From: Chromatiales bacterium USCg_Taylor | GTDB taxonomy: Bacteria; Pseudomonadota; Gammaproteobacteria; JACCXJ01 | Reading direction: 5' to 3' | Assembly: GCA_002007425.1 (NCBI GenBank) | Contig: MUGK01000069.1 | Span: 1 to 33,540 of the forward strand | DNA length: 33,540 nt | Shown: positions 8,151-17,464 of the stretch, one piece after another | Numbering within the stretch: the stretch's first letter is position 1 | Layout: each line of letters opens with the position of its first letter | Program-made: the position numbers and the translations under genes | Notes under the pieces: generated by a model | Database searches by the model: none | The model's input: the letters and a program-made list of their open reading frames with translations, nothing else | Told to the model about the DNA's origin: nothing

Positions 8151-10520
8151 CTAGAACAGTTGCTCGGGTAGCGCCGCCGCATCGGGGGCGCCACTGTCCC
8201 AGGCAGGGCCGCCATTCTGCTCGCTTGGAGTATTATCCGCGCGGAAGACTTCAAACATTCCCCGTGGATTGCCGGCGTCCGTCAGTAACCCGGTGTCGCG
8301 ATCGATGCGCACGGTGACCAAGCCCGGGGGTTCGGGCGCTATGGCATCCGGCGTTCCCGCCAGCGCCGTCTGCATAAACTCCATCCAGATCGGCAGCGCG
8401 ACGCGCGCGCCGGTTTCCTTCGGACCGAGCGATTTGGCCTGATCGAATCCTACCCAAGCCGTCGCAACGATCTGGTGGTTAAAACCGGAGAACCACGTAT
8501 CCTTATGGTCATTGGTGGTTCCGGTCTTCCCCGCGATGTCGGTTCTATTCAAGGACAAGGCCGCTTTCGCCGTCCCGGTCCGCATTACTTCCTGCATCAT
8601 CGAGGTCATAATCCAGGCATTCTGCGCGTTGATGGCGCGTACACCCCGTTCGGCGGTCCCCGTTAGCGCGCTCACCACCGGCGCTTGCTGGTCGCATGAT
8701 TCACATTGGACCACCGATCCGCGGCTCATAATGATCTCGCCCCGGTCGTTCTCGATTCGCTCGATGAAGTATGGATCGACTCGAAATCCGCCGTTCGCGA
8801 ACGCAACGTAGCCTCTCGCGAGCTCGAGCGGAGTGACCTCCGCCGTGCCTAAGGCCAAGGAGAGGTTACGCGGCAGGTAGTGCTTGTCAAAACCGAATCT
8901 TTTTATATGATTAACGGCCTTGTTGACGCCGATGGCTTGCAGCAAGCGGACCGACACGAGATTACGCGATAACGCCAGCGCTTCGCGCAGACGCATGGGG
9001 CCCATGTAGTTGTGGGTGTAATTCTCCGGACGCCAAATGCGGTCGAGCGCCGGGTCATAGAATACAAACCGTGTATCGTTGACAATGCTTGCCGCCGTGT
9101 ATCCGGATACCAGCGCCGCCGAGTAGATAAACGGTTTGAATCCGGACCCCGCCAACCGCCGCGCTTGCGTCACCCGGTTAAACTTGCTCTGAGAAAAATC
9201 AAATCCGCCCGAAAGCGCCAAGATTGCGCCGTCACGCGGGTCGAGCGCCACGAAAGCGCCTTCAACCGCCGGCACCTGAGCCAATCTAAATCCGCCCTTC
9301 TCGATCGCTTCGACCCGCACCACATCCCCCGGCATGAGAAGATCTCGGGCTCGTTTCGCCACCCCCGCGCCGCGCGCGTAGTTACTCGCCCAGGCGAGCC
9401 CGCCCCAATCGACCGTGATGAGCCCTACGTCCAGGGTAAACGCCGTGATCGACGTATCGGTCGCGGCGATGACTAACGCCGCACGCAAGTCCCCGATACT
9501 CGAATAGCCCTGTAAAATCCGGGTCCATTCCGCCTCGGTCACGGAATCCGACAACGAGTGCCGCTGCTCGGGGCCACGATATCTGTGGCGCTGATCATAA
9601 CGCAGTAAGCCGCGCCGAAGCGCCCGGGTGGACGCGGCCTGTAGCCGGTCGCTGATCGTGGTAACGACCCGGTAGCCGGCGTTGTAAACCTCCTTACCGA
9701 AGTGCTCCACCATGTAGGCGCGCACCATCTCCGCTAGATGGGAGGCATTTATTTCGACCGCGTGCCCATGGAAGCTCGCGGAATCCTTGGTGCGCTTCGC
9801 GGCGCGATAGTCCTGCTTTGAGATCATCCCCAGATCCCGCATACGACTTAAGACAAAATTTCGCCGCGCGACGGCGCGTTCCAAATCGGTAATCGGGTTG
9901 AGCTTCGACGGCGCCTTCGGCAAGCCCGCGATCATCGCGATTTCAGGTAGGCCCAAGTTTTGCACATCCATGCCATAGTAAACATGAGCGGCGGCGGCTA
10001 CGCCATAAGCCCGATGACCGAAATAAATCTTGTTCAGGTACAGTTCTAGGATCTCTTTCTTAGTAAGCTCACGTTCTATCTTTAAAGCAAGTAATATTTC
10101 ATTGATTTTACGTAAATATGTCTTTTCAGGTGTCAAGAAAAAGTTGCGCGCGACCTGCATGGTAATGGTGCTACCGCCTTGGATCTTCTCTCCCGTCAAG
10201 AGCAATTGGATCGCGGCCCGCAGAATACCTCGCCAATCGACTCCGGGATGCCGGAAAAAACGATCGTCTTCCGCGGCCAGCACGGCACTGATCAGTGTCT
10301 GGGGTAAGTCCTTGAGTTGCATGGGTGCGCGCCGGGTTTCGCCAAACGCGGCCAGCAAGGATAGATCACGTGAATAGACCTTGAGCGGTACCTGTAAGTG
10401 GATGTCTTTCAAAGTCTCTATCGATGGGAGACGCGTTAGCAGGTAGTAAAGTAATGCACCCAGCGCGAGCACTGAAAGCAGCAAGGTTCCAACGGAAATT
10501 TTCAAGATAACACGCAACAT
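8151..10520 (-). CDS. mrcA: Penicillin-binding protein 1A
   Basis: Bifunctional class A penicillin-binding protein of 789 residues that polymerises and cross-links peptidoglycan. An N-terminal membrane anchor (about 10-28) is followed by the GT51 glycosyltransferase with AAEDDRFFRHPGVD (catalytic E84) and GGSTITMQVARN, and ELYLNKIYFGHRAYGV. The transpeptidase has the SxxK nucleophile in AGSGFKPF (S459/K462), SRN at 518-520 and KTGT at 665-668. The first gene of the minus-strand operon, it diverges from pilM, the same arrangement as in E. coli mrcA-hofM. The start has no strong ribosome-binding site but matches the usual N-terminus. Often called ponA or mrcA. Confidence 0.95.
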   Translation of the reverse strand: MLRVILKISVGTLLLSVLALGALLYYLLTRLPSIETLKDIHLQVPLKVYSRDLSLLAAFGETRRAPMQLKDLPQTLISAVLAAEDDRFFRHPGVDWRGILRAAIQLLLTGEKIQGGSTITMQVARNFFLTPEKTYLRKINEILLALKIERELTKKEILELYLNKIYFGHRAYGVAAAAHVYYGMDVQNLGLPEIAMIAGLPKAPSKLNPITDLERAVARRNFVLSRMRDLGMISKQDYRAAKRTKDSASFHGHAVEINASHLAEMVRAYMVEHFGKEVYNAGYRVVTTISDRLQAASTRALRRGLLRYDQRHRYRGPEQRHSLSDSVTEAEWTRILQGYSSIGDLRAALVIAATDTSITAFTLDVGLITVDWGGLAWASNYARGAGVAKRARDLLMPGDVVRVEAIEKGGFRLAQVPAVEGAFVALDPRDGAILALSGGFDFSQSKFNRVTQARRLAGSGFKPFIYSAALVSGYTAASIVNDTRFVFYDPALDRIWRPENYTHNYMGPMRLREALALSRNLVSVRLLQAIGVNKAVNHIKRFGFDKHYLPRNLSLALGTAEVTPLELARGYVAFANGGFRVDPYFIERIENDRGEIIMSRGSVVQCESCDQQAPVVSALTGTAERGVRAINAQNAWIMTSMMQEVMRTGTAKAALSLNRTDIAGKTGTTNDHKDTWFSGFNHQIVATAWVGFDQAKSLGPKETGARVALPIWMEFMQTALAGTPDAIAPEPPGLVTVRIDRDTGLLTDAGNPRGMFEVFRADNTPSEQNGGPAWDSGAPDAAALPEQLF

Positions 10521-10691
10521 AGAGAAACAAACTTATATATATTAAAAAAGATAAAGTGGCGCTTAACGTGTTTCCAGCGTCGGATCGACTCGTTAAGGAA
10601 CATGTCACCTCCAACGCCAACCGCGGGGCTAAAGTTTAATGTAACAGCTCCGTTTTACAATCGCTAACCATTGATTGATGTAAGGAAAAAA

Positions 10692-11654
10692 ATGACTATT
10701 TTTGGTCGCAAAAATATGCTGCTGCTGGGTATCGATATCAGTTCCACCTCGGTGAAGTTGCTGGAAATCGGGGGTAGCAAAGGCGATTACCGGGTTGAAA
10801 GCTACGCCGTCGAACCGCTGCAGTCTAATTCTGTCTCGGAACGGAATACAGCAGATGTTCAACTTGTCGGCGAGGCGATCGGGCGCGCGGTGAAAAAGTC
10901 CGGAACGCGGACCAAAGCGGCGGCCTGTGCGGTCTCAGGTACTGCCGTGATCACCAAGGTTATTTCGATGCCCTCTCAACTGACCGAAGATGACATGGAA
11001 AACCAGATCCGGGTGGAAGCCGATCAATACATTCCCTATCCGCTCGAAGAGGTCAGCCTTGATTTCGAGGTGCTGGGTCCCTCGGAAACCGAACCGGACA
11101 AAGTCGATGTCTTGCTCGCCGCATCGAGAAGCGACAACGTGGAGGTGCGCGTCGCGGCGCTGGAGATGGGCGGCCTGGCCGCAAAAGTCGTCGATGTCGA
11201 GGCGTTCGCGCTCGAGAATGCCGTGGGCCATGTGCTGCGCAAGGGCGGCGCCGGGTTAGAACAAGGAGACACAGTTGCGGTCGTTGATATCGGGGCGACC
11301 AGGACGAGTCTGAGTGTGTTGCGGGATCTCAAGATCATTTATACACGGGAACAGTTGTTTGGAGGGAAGCAGCTCACGGAAGAAATTCAGCGCCGCTACG
11401 GCCTGTCCTATGACGAGGCCGGCCATGCGAAGCGCCAAGGTGGATTACCGGAGAATTACATCGCGGAAGTGCTCGAGCCCTTTAAGGAAACGATGGCGCT
11501 GGAAGTGAACCGGGCGTTACAGTTTTTCTATTCGTCGAGCCAAGTGGGCACCGTCGATCAGGTGATATTGGCGGGAGGCTGCGCCTCGATCCCCGGGATC
11601 ACCAATCTCGCGTTGATGACTTCCTTCGGTTTAGCGTTACGGAGTTTCGATTAA
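10692..11654 (+). CDS. pilM: Type IV pilus assembly protein PilM, with apparent internal deletion
   Basis: Cytoplasmic actin-like ATPase of the type IV pilus alignment complex; it binds the PilN N-terminus. Family motifs are clear: LLLGIDISSTSVKLLE, DQYIPYPLEEVSLDFEV, VAVVDIGATRTSLSVL, EQLFGGKQLTEEIQRRYGLS and ILAGGCASIPGI. The ending ALMTSFGLALRSFD is also typical. Between GCASIPGI and ALMTSF, however, family members carry about 35 more residues (the IGTPT...NPFA...DAP region), which are missing here with the frame kept, giving 320 residues instead of about 355. ATG at 10692 follows TAAGGA. Its stop overlaps the pilN start. ATP-site function could be impaired; this may be real or an assembly artefact. 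Confidence 0.92.
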   Translation: MTIFGRKNMLLLGIDISSTSVKLLEIGGSKGDYRVESYAVEPLQSNSVSERNTADVQLVGEAIGRAVKKSGTRTKAAACAVSGTAVITKVISMPSQLTEDDMENQIRVEADQYIPYPLEEVSLDFEVLGPSETEPDKVDVLLAASRSDNVEVRVAALEMGGLAAKVVDVEAFALENAVGHVLRKGGAGLEQGDTVAVVDIGATRTSLSVLRDLKIIYTREQLFGGKQLTEEIQRRYGLSYDEAGHAKRQGGLPENYIAEVLEPFKETMALEVNRALQFFYSSSQVGTVDQVILAGGCASIPGITNLALMTSFGLALRSFD

Positions 11655-12244
11655 TGGCACGCATCAACCTCTTACCTTGGCGAGAAGAGCGGCGGCGCGA
11701 ACGCAAGCAGCAATTTTTGCTTAACGCCGGAATCGCAGCCGTGTGCGCTGTCGCGGCCATCGGACTGGTGCATGTCGTTTACCAGAACATCATCGATTAC
11801 CAAACGGCGCGTAACGGATACTTGGAAAGCGAGATCAAGAAACGCGATAAGACCATTGCCGAGATCCGCGATCTGGAAAAGGAAAAACAGCGGCTCATTG
11901 ACCGCATGCGGGCCATTGAGACCTTGCAAACGAGCCGCCCGATCATCGTGCATATCTTCGATGAGCTGGTCAGCACGCTACCGGAAGGAATATCGCTGAC
12001 GGAAATCACCCAGTCAAGCAACGCGATCACGATCAAGGGGATTGCGGAATCGAACGCGCGGGTATCGAACTTCATGCGCAACGTCGAGGCATCCAAGTGG
12101 GTTAAAAAGCCTCAGCTCAACATCATCGAAACCAAGGATGAAAAGGGGCGGCGCCTCAACAACTTTACACTCATCATCGAACAAATAAGCGCGCAGCCGG
12201 AGTCCGGTGAAACGGGGCCGGATGCCAAGGGAGCAAAGCCATGA
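11654..12244 (+). CDS. pilN: Type IV pilus assembly protein PilN
   Basis: Inner-membrane alignment protein of 196 residues. It starts with the PilM-binding motif MARINLLPWREERR, followed by one membrane helix (about 23-45, LLNAGIAAVCAVAAIGLVHVVY). A coiled-coil segment follows (SEIKKRDKTIAEIRDLEKEK), then a periplasmic ferredoxin-like fold including ELVSTLPEGISLTEI. PilN pairs with PilO and links cytoplasmic PilM to PilP. It overlaps pilM (TAATG) and pilO (ATGA-type, 4 bases), so the operon is translationally coupled. Nothing is missing compared with the family. Confidence 0.94.
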   Translation: MARINLLPWREERRRERKQQFLLNAGIAAVCAVAAIGLVHVVYQNIIDYQTARNGYLESEIKKRDKTIAEIRDLEKEKQRLIDRMRAIETLQTSRPIIVHIFDELVSTLPEGISLTEITQSSNAITIKGIAESNARVSNFMRNVEASKWVKKPQLNIIETKDEKGRRLNNFTLIIEQISAQPESGETGPDAKGAKP

Positions 12245-12879
12245 ATTGGTCGGAATTTCGAAATCTCGATCCCAACAACATTGGCAACTGGCCGACGCCG
12301 GCGAAGGCGGCGGTGATCGGGTTCGGGTGCGTGGTTCTGCTAGGCCTCGGCTGGTATTTCGACACTAACGATCAGCGCCTGCTGCTCGAACAGGTGGAAG
12401 GCAAGGAGCAAACCCTCAAGCAGGATTTTGAGGCCAAGCAGAGCAAGGTCGTAAATCTCGATGCTCTCAAGGAGCAACTGCAAGACATCAAGCAGTCGTT
12501 CGGCGACATGCTAAAGCGCCTGCCTAACAAAACCGAGGTCGCCGCGCTGCTCGTCGACATCTCTCAGCAGGGGCTGGGCGCTGGGCTCGAGTTCGAGCTG
12601 TTCAAGCCCGGGTCCGAGCAACCGGCCGAGTTTTATGTCGAGTTACCGATCAATATTCGCGTGACCGGCAGCTATCACCAGCTTGGACAGTTTGTCAGCG
12701 GCGTGGCTGATCTACCACGCATCGTTACCCAGCACGATATCAAGATAAAGGCCAAGGATAAGGGCGGTTTGATCATGGAATCGATCGCCAAAACCTACCG
12801 TTATCTTGGCGAAGAAGAGGAGGCCGCGCAGCAGCCACAAACTCCGAATTCAATTGCTACGAAACCATCGCAATCATGA
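12241..12879 (+). CDS. pilO: Type IV pilus assembly protein PilO
   Basis: Inner-membrane alignment protein of 212 residues. A short cytoplasmic start (MNWSEFRNLDPNNIGNWP) is followed by one membrane helix (about 21-38, AAVIGFGCVVLLGLGWYF). A long coiled coil (LEQVEGKEQTLKQDFEAKQS) leads to a periplasmic domain with MLKRLPNKTEVAALLVDIS, then GLGAGLEFELFKPG and ITGSYHQLGQFV-like sequence (here IRVTGSYHQLGQFVSGVAD). It forms heterodimers with PilN and contacts PilP. It overlaps both neighbours by 4 bases. Confidence 0.95.
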   Translation: MNWSEFRNLDPNNIGNWPTPAKAAVIGFGCVVLLGLGWYFDTNDQRLLLEQVEGKEQTLKQDFEAKQSKVVNLDALKEQLQDIKQSFGDMLKRLPNKTEVAALLVDISQQGLGAGLEFELFKPGSEQPAEFYVELPINIRVTGSYHQLGQFVSGVADLPRIVTQHDIKIKAKDKGGLIMESIAKTYRYLGEEEEAAQQPQTPNSIATKPSQS

Positions 12880-13451
12880 GCCACGAGAAACAGTTTCTCC
12901 ACTACACCATGCGCGGGGCGGTTGTCGCCACCGCCTTCCTCCTGAGCGGGTGCGGTTCCGATGACCTAAGTGATCTGCAAGCTTACGTCGCCGAGGTCCT
13001 GAGCCGCAAAGGGGGCACCATTGACCCTCTTCCGGAGATCAAGCCCTATGAGCGCTACCTGTACCAATCGGGGGAGGCCGACGTACGCGATCCGTTTGAA
13101 CCGTTTTTTGAGATGAAACGCGGCGCCAACCTTGAAAGGAACGTATCCGACGCGCAAATAAAATACATCGAAGAAATTGAAACCCATAATCCCGAGGAGC
13201 TCGAAAACTTCGAGCTAGACGGCCTACGCATGGTTGGAACCCTTCAAAACAGCGCTGATTTCTGGGGGGTCGTGCTCGACCAAGAAGGCACGGTCCATCG
13301 CGTGAAGATAGGGAACTACATGGGTAAGAACTTCGGCAGGATCATCAATATTGCCGAAGATAAAATCGAAGTACGCGAAATCATCGGCGATGGGCAGGGC
13401 AGCTGGGAGGAACGTGCCGCGTCACTGGCGCTTTTAGGCGAAGAGGAATAG
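12876..13451 (+). CDS. pilP: Type IV pilus lipoprotein PilP
   Basis: Inner-membrane lipoprotein of 191 residues linking PilNO to the PilQ secretin. The signal peptide ends in a lipobox (FLLSGCGSDDLS, lipidated Cys near residue 26). A flexible region (LPEIKPYERYLYQSGEADVRDPFEPF) follows. The C-terminal beta-sandwich carries LRMVGTLQNSADFWGVVLD and HRVKIGNYMGKNFGRI, the conserved PilP core that binds the PilQ N0 domain. It overlaps pilO by 4 bases and is followed by pilQ after 20 bases. Confidence 0.95.
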   Translation: MSHEKQFLHYTMRGAVVATAFLLSGCGSDDLSDLQAYVAEVLSRKGGTIDPLPEIKPYERYLYQSGEADVRDPFEPFFEMKRGANLERNVSDAQIKYIEEIETHNPEELENFELDGLRMVGTLQNSADFWGVVLDQEGTVHRVKIGNYMGKNFGRIINIAEDKIEVREIIGDGQGSWEERAASLALLGEEE

Positions 13452-13471
13452 GCCTGGAGGGGGTTAGACAC

Positions 13472-15667
13472 ATGAATACACATCGATATTGGGGGACTCA
13501 CGAAATGATAGGAACTGAGTTGCGGGATATGGCGTCAAGGGTAGGGGGCAGCATCGCGCTGAGCTTGGCGTTGACGCTATCGTCCGTGGCATGGGCGGCC
13601 CAAAACAGCCTGGATGCGGTCACCTTTACGACCCTGCCGGGGGACGAGGTGCAAATCCGGTTACAGCTTTCGAGTCCCCTGGCGCGAGATCCGCTGACCT
13701 TTACGATCGATAACCCGGCGCGCATCGCCCTCGATCTACCTGAGACGCGTATAAACCTATCCGCGAAGCATCGCGCCATCGGAATTGGACCGGCGCAAAG
13801 CGTGAGTACCGTGGAGGCGGGAGGACGCACCCGCGTCGTACTGAACCTGGTACGGTTGGTTCCCTACCAGTTAAGAAAAGACGGCAACGCGGTGGTGATA
13901 ACCCTAGGCGGTGCTACGACGGCGGCCGAAACCGCGGCGCGGCCGGCGCCCCAAAGACAGCCCGTCGCGGCGCATCCCACGCCCACCGCACAGGTACCGA
14001 AAGCGCCGCCGGAACCCGCACTGCGCGGGCCCCATATCAAGGACATCGACTTCCGGCGTGGCGAGGCGGGTGAGGCGCGTATCGTCGTGGTATTGTCGGA
14101 CGCATCAATTGCCTCGAATATCCATGAAGAAGGCAATCAGATCCTGATTGATTTTGTCGATGCTCGATTGCCGGAGCGGCTCGATCGGCGTCTCGACGTA
14201 CTCGATTTTGCAACGCCGGTGAAAGAAATCGACACCTTCGCTTACGAGGGCGGGATCCGCATGGCCAAGACATCCACCGGATACTACGAGCACCTGGCCT
14301 ACCAATCCGATAACATCCTCACGATGGAAGTAAAACCGCTCACCAAGGAGGAAGAAGAAGCGGTGAAGAAAGCGAAGTTCGGCTTCACCGGGGAACGGCT
14401 GTCCTTGAATTTCCAGGACATCGAGGTACGGGCGGTATTGCAGCTCATCGCTGATTTCACCGGCAAAAACCTGGTCGCTTCGGATACGGTGAGCGGAAAT
14501 GTGACCTTGCGGCTAAAGAACGTGCCTTGGGATCAAGCCCTGGAGATCATCTTGAAATCCAAGGGGCTCGGAAAACGGGAGTCGGGGAATGTCATCATGG
14601 TCGCACCGCAAGAGGAAATCGCGCAGCGCGAAAAACTCGAGCTTGAGACACAAAAGCAAATCGCCGAACTGGCGCCGCTTAGAACCGAGTTCGTCGAAAT
14701 CAACTATGCCAAGGCGGGCGATCTCGCAACCCTCCTCAAGGCCGAGGAAAACAAGCTTTTGACCGAACGCGGTAATGTCTCGGTCGACCAACGCACCAAT
14801 ACGCTTTTGATTCAAGAGACGGCCGAGAAATTAGCGGAGATGCGCCAGGTGATCACGACCCTGGATGTGCCTGTACGGCAGGTGCTGATCGAATCACGCA
14901 TCGTGATCGCCAACCAGGATTTCACCAAGGAGCTCGGGGTTAAGTTCGGATACAGCAAGAATACCTTTGGCGCCGGCGAGGACCCAGCGGATGACAACTT
15001 CGGTGCTATCGTCGGTGGTAAGCGCCCCGGCGACACCGAGGATCTCCTGACGGCGTTTAATACCGCTGACCTCGAGAACTTCATCGTTGACCTGCCCACG
15101 GCTTCCACCCCAGCGGGCGCGATCGGGCTGGCGATCGGAAAGATCGGGAGTTATTTACTGCAGCTCGAGCTGTCCGCACTGCAAGCCGAAGGACGCGGGG
15201 AGATCATCTCGAGTCCGCGCGTGATCACGGCCGATCAAAAAGAAGCCGTCATCGAGCAAGGCCAGGATATTCCCTATCAGGAGGCCTCATCGAGCGGCGC
15301 CACCACAACTCAATTCAAAAAGGCCGTGCTGAGCCTGCGGGTAACCCCGCACATTACCCCGGACGATCGCATCAACATGAGCCTCAATGTCCATAAAGAC
15401 GCCCCAGTGGTTTGTCCCCCCTCGATCATCCCCTGTATCGATACCCGCAACGTCCAGAGCGAAGTGCTGGTCGATAACGGCGAGACGGTGGTACTGGGAG
15501 GGGTCTATGAACAGACTAATAGCGACAATACGCGGCGGGTCCCCTTTTTCGGGGAGTTGCCGTATGTCGGGGCGCTGTTCAGGAATTCAGCGAATGTGCG
15601 CGACAAGGACGAGTTGTTAATCTTCGTCACCCCGCGCATCATCAAGGAATCCTTGAGCTTGAGGTAA
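13472..15667 (+). CDS. pilQ: Type IV pilus secretin PilQ
   Basis: Outer-membrane secretin of 731 residues through which the pilus exits. After a signal region (IALSLALTLSSVAWAAQ) come two AMIN domains (TFTTLPGDEVQIRLQLSSP and RIVVVLSDASIASNI) that bind peptidoglycan. The N0/STN domain follows (RLSLNFQDIEVRAVLQLIAD), then the N1 domain (VEINYAKAGDLATLL) and the secretin core: VPVRQVLIESRIVIA, GRGEIISSPRVITADQ, and VDNGETVVLGGVYEQ. ATG at 13472 has a GGAGGGGG site; ATG at 13505 is an alternative with a shorter pre-signal segment. Last gene of the pil set. Confidence 0.95.
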   Translation: MNTHRYWGTHEMIGTELRDMASRVGGSIALSLALTLSSVAWAAQNSLDAVTFTTLPGDEVQIRLQLSSPLARDPLTFTIDNPARIALDLPETRINLSAKHRAIGIGPAQSVSTVEAGGRTRVVLNLVRLVPYQLRKDGNAVVITLGGATTAAETAARPAPQRQPVAAHPTPTAQVPKAPPEPALRGPHIKDIDFRRGEAGEARIVVVLSDASIASNIHEEGNQILIDFVDARLPERLDRRLDVLDFATPVKEIDTFAYEGGIRMAKTSTGYYEHLAYQSDNILTMEVKPLTKEEEEAVKKAKFGFTGERLSLNFQDIEVRAVLQLIADFTGKNLVASDTVSGNVTLRLKNVPWDQALEIILKSKGLGKRESGNVIMVAPQEEIAQREKLELETQKQIAELAPLRTEFVEINYAKAGDLATLLKAEENKLLTERGNVSVDQRTNTLLIQETAEKLAEMRQVITTLDVPVRQVLIESRIVIANQDFTKELGVKFGYSKNTFGAGEDPADDNFGAIVGGKRPGDTEDLLTAFNTADLENFIVDLPTASTPAGAIGLAIGKIGSYLLQLELSALQAEGRGEIISSPRVITADQKEAVIEQGQDIPYQEASSSGATTTQFKKAVLSLRVTPHITPDDRINMSLNVHKDAPVVCPPSIIPCIDTRNVQSEVLVDNGETVVLGGVYEQTNSDNTRRVPFFGELPYVGALFRNSANVRDKDELLIFVTPRIIKESLSLR

Positions 15668-15709
15668 CGCTCTCCGCAAGCGCCACCCGGAGGATCTAAG
15701 CGTCCAGCA

Positions 15710-15727
15710 CGGCTCAGGGATGAGCCG
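15710..15727 (+). terminator. Hairpin after pilQ
   Basis: CGGCTCA-GGGA-TGAGCCG is a perfect 7-bp stem with a 4-base loop, 43 bases after the pilQ stop. It lacks a following T-run, so it may be an attenuator or RNA-stability hairpin rather than a strong terminator; aroK follows 77 bases later. Confidence 0.35.
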
Positions 15728-15803
15728 CATCCGGGCGGTTTGCGTCGTATCCAACGAACCGGTACAGTGATCGTGCCGAGTCTTTCCGCGAGATCCTCAA
15801 GCG

Positions 15804-16328
15804 TTGCTGTCGTGTCAATCCGGTAATATCTTTCTCATCGGACCGATGGGCGCGGGTAAGACCACCATCGGGCGGCAGCTCGCGCGATCCCTGGCTAAGG
15901 AGTTTCACGACAGCGACCGTGAAATAGAGGCAAGGACCGGAGCCAGTGTGGCGCTCATTTTCGACATCGAAGGAGAAGTGGGTTTTCGCCGCCGGGAAAG
16001 CAAGATCATCGATGAGCTCACGCGGCGGCAAAATACGGTACTGGCCACCGGCGGTGGCGCCGTGATTGATGCCTACAATCGGGAGTGTATGAAGACTCGC
16101 GGGATAGCCGTGTACTTGCACGCCTCGGTCGATCGGCTGTTTACACGCACGCGCCGGGACATCAATCGTCCGTTATTGCAGACGGCGGATCCGAAACGCA
16201 CGCTGCAGGAGCTTCTCAGACACCGCGATCCGCTTTATCGCGAGGTTGCGGACTTGGTCATCAATACCGACGGCCGCACGCTAAGACAGGTCATCACCGA
16301 GATCCGTCATTTCGTCGAACAGCGATGA
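15804..16328 (+). CDS. aroK: Shikimate kinase
   Basis: Shikimate kinase of about 174 residues, phosphorylating shikimate with ATP in aromatic amino-acid synthesis. [20 protein letters not shown] holds the Walker A loop, [12 protein letters not shown] the shikimate-binding aspartate region, [13 protein letters not shown] the conserved Arg segment, LATGGGAV the GGG loop and INRPLL the lid arginine. The start is uncertain: TTG at 15804 lies at the expected distance before the core, but no clear ribosome-binding site precedes it. The stop overlaps the aroB start (ATGA), so aroK and aroB are coupled. Confidence 0.93.
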   Translation: MLSCQSGNIFLIGPMGAGKTTIGRQLARSLAKEFHDSDREIEARTGASVALIFDIEGEVGFRRRESKIIDELTRRQNTVLATGGGAVIDAYNRECMKTRGIAVYLHASVDRLFTRTRRDINRPLLQTADPKRTLQELLRHRDPLYREVADLVINTDGRTLRQVITEIRHFVEQR

Positions 16329-17413
16329 AGACCCTGCGCCTAGAGCTTGGCCCTCGTAGCTATCCGATTTTCATCGGTGCGGGCTTGATCGATAAGCACG
16401 CACTTCTTACCCCCTACCTCCCTACGGCGCAGGTGATGATCGTGTCGAACGAGGCCGTGGCGCCGCTCTATCTGGCCCGGGTCACGGCGCATCTCAACGA
16501 TTACGATGCCGGCAGCGTGACTCTCCCCGACGGAGAAAAGTACAAGACGCTCGAGACCATGAACCGCATCATCACCGCACTGCTGGAGCGCCGCTTTGAT
16601 CGGTGCTGTACCTTGATCGCGCTTGGCGGCGGGGTGGTTGGGGATATTACCGGATTCGCCGCGGCTTGCTATCAGCGTGGCGTGAATTTCGTCCAGATCC
16701 CGACCACGCTCTTGTCCCAAGTCGACTCCTCGGTCGGCGGAAAAACGGGCGTGAATCATCGGCTCGGGAAGAACATGATTGGGGCTTTTCACCAGCCCCG
16801 TTGCGTCATCGCCGACATCGATACGCTGGCCACCCTACACCCCAGAGAATTCCGGGCCGGTTTGGCCGAAGTGATTAAGTACGGCCTCATCCACGACGGC
16901 GATTTTTTTGCGTGGCTGGAAAATCACCTGCCGCGCCTTCTCGAACGCGATCCCGCGGCGCTAAGTTATGTCATCGAGCGCTCGTGCGCTATCAAAGCCG
17001 AGATCGTCGCCGCCGACGAGCGCGAGTACGGTATGCGCGCATTGCTCAATCTTGGCCACACCTTCGGCCACGCCATCGAGACCGGCCTCGGCTATGGCGT
17101 CTGGTTGCACGGGGAAGCCGTCGCGGCCGGGCTTTCCATGGCCGCGGATCTGTCGGTGCGGCTCGGTTGGCTGGGCGAAGACGAATTAAGGCGCATCGAA
17201 TCCCTGCTGCGACAGGCGGGGTTACCTGTACGCTGCCCGCTCTCCACCGATCGGATGTTGCGTCTCATGGCAGTCGACAAAAAAGCTCTGGACGGCGCCC
17301 TTCGTCTCGTGTTACTGGAGAAAATCGGTCAGGCAGTTGTCACGGGGGACTATGACAGAGGCCGCTTGCGTCATACACTCGCCGCATGTCGTGCGGAGCC
17401 CTTCCCCGCCTAA
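16325..17413 (+). CDS. aroB: 3-Dehydroquinate synthase
   Basis: NAD- and metal-dependent 3-dehydroquinate synthase of 362 residues, second step of the shikimate pathway. Motifs are the [12 protein letters not shown] segment, the dinucleotide-binding [45 protein letters not shown], and [10 protein letters not shown]. The zinc-ligand region [18 protein letters not shown]...[10 protein letters not shown] is intact. The start at 16325 overlaps the aroK stop and gives the typical N-terminus [18 protein letters not shown]. Length is normal. Confidence 0.96.
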   Translation: MKTLRLELGPRSYPIFIGAGLIDKHALLTPYLPTAQVMIVSNEAVAPLYLARVTAHLNDYDAGSVTLPDGEKYKTLETMNRIITALLERRFDRCCTLIALGGGVVGDITGFAAACYQRGVNFVQIPTTLLSQVDSSVGGKTGVNHRLGKNMIGAFHQPRCVIADIDTLATLHPREFRAGLAEVIKYGLIHDGDFFAWLENHLPRLLERDPAALSYVIERSCAIKAEIVAADEREYGMRALLNLGHTFGHAIETGLGYGVWLHGEAVAAGLSMAADLSVRLGWLGEDELRRIESLLRQAGLPVRCPLSTDRMLRLMAVDKKALDGALRLVLLEKIGQAVVTGDYDRGRLRHTLAACRAEPFPA

Positions 17414-17464
17414 ACGCGGTATTCAGACCGCCGCGCCGGATAGGCCGCGAGTGAACGCATAGCG

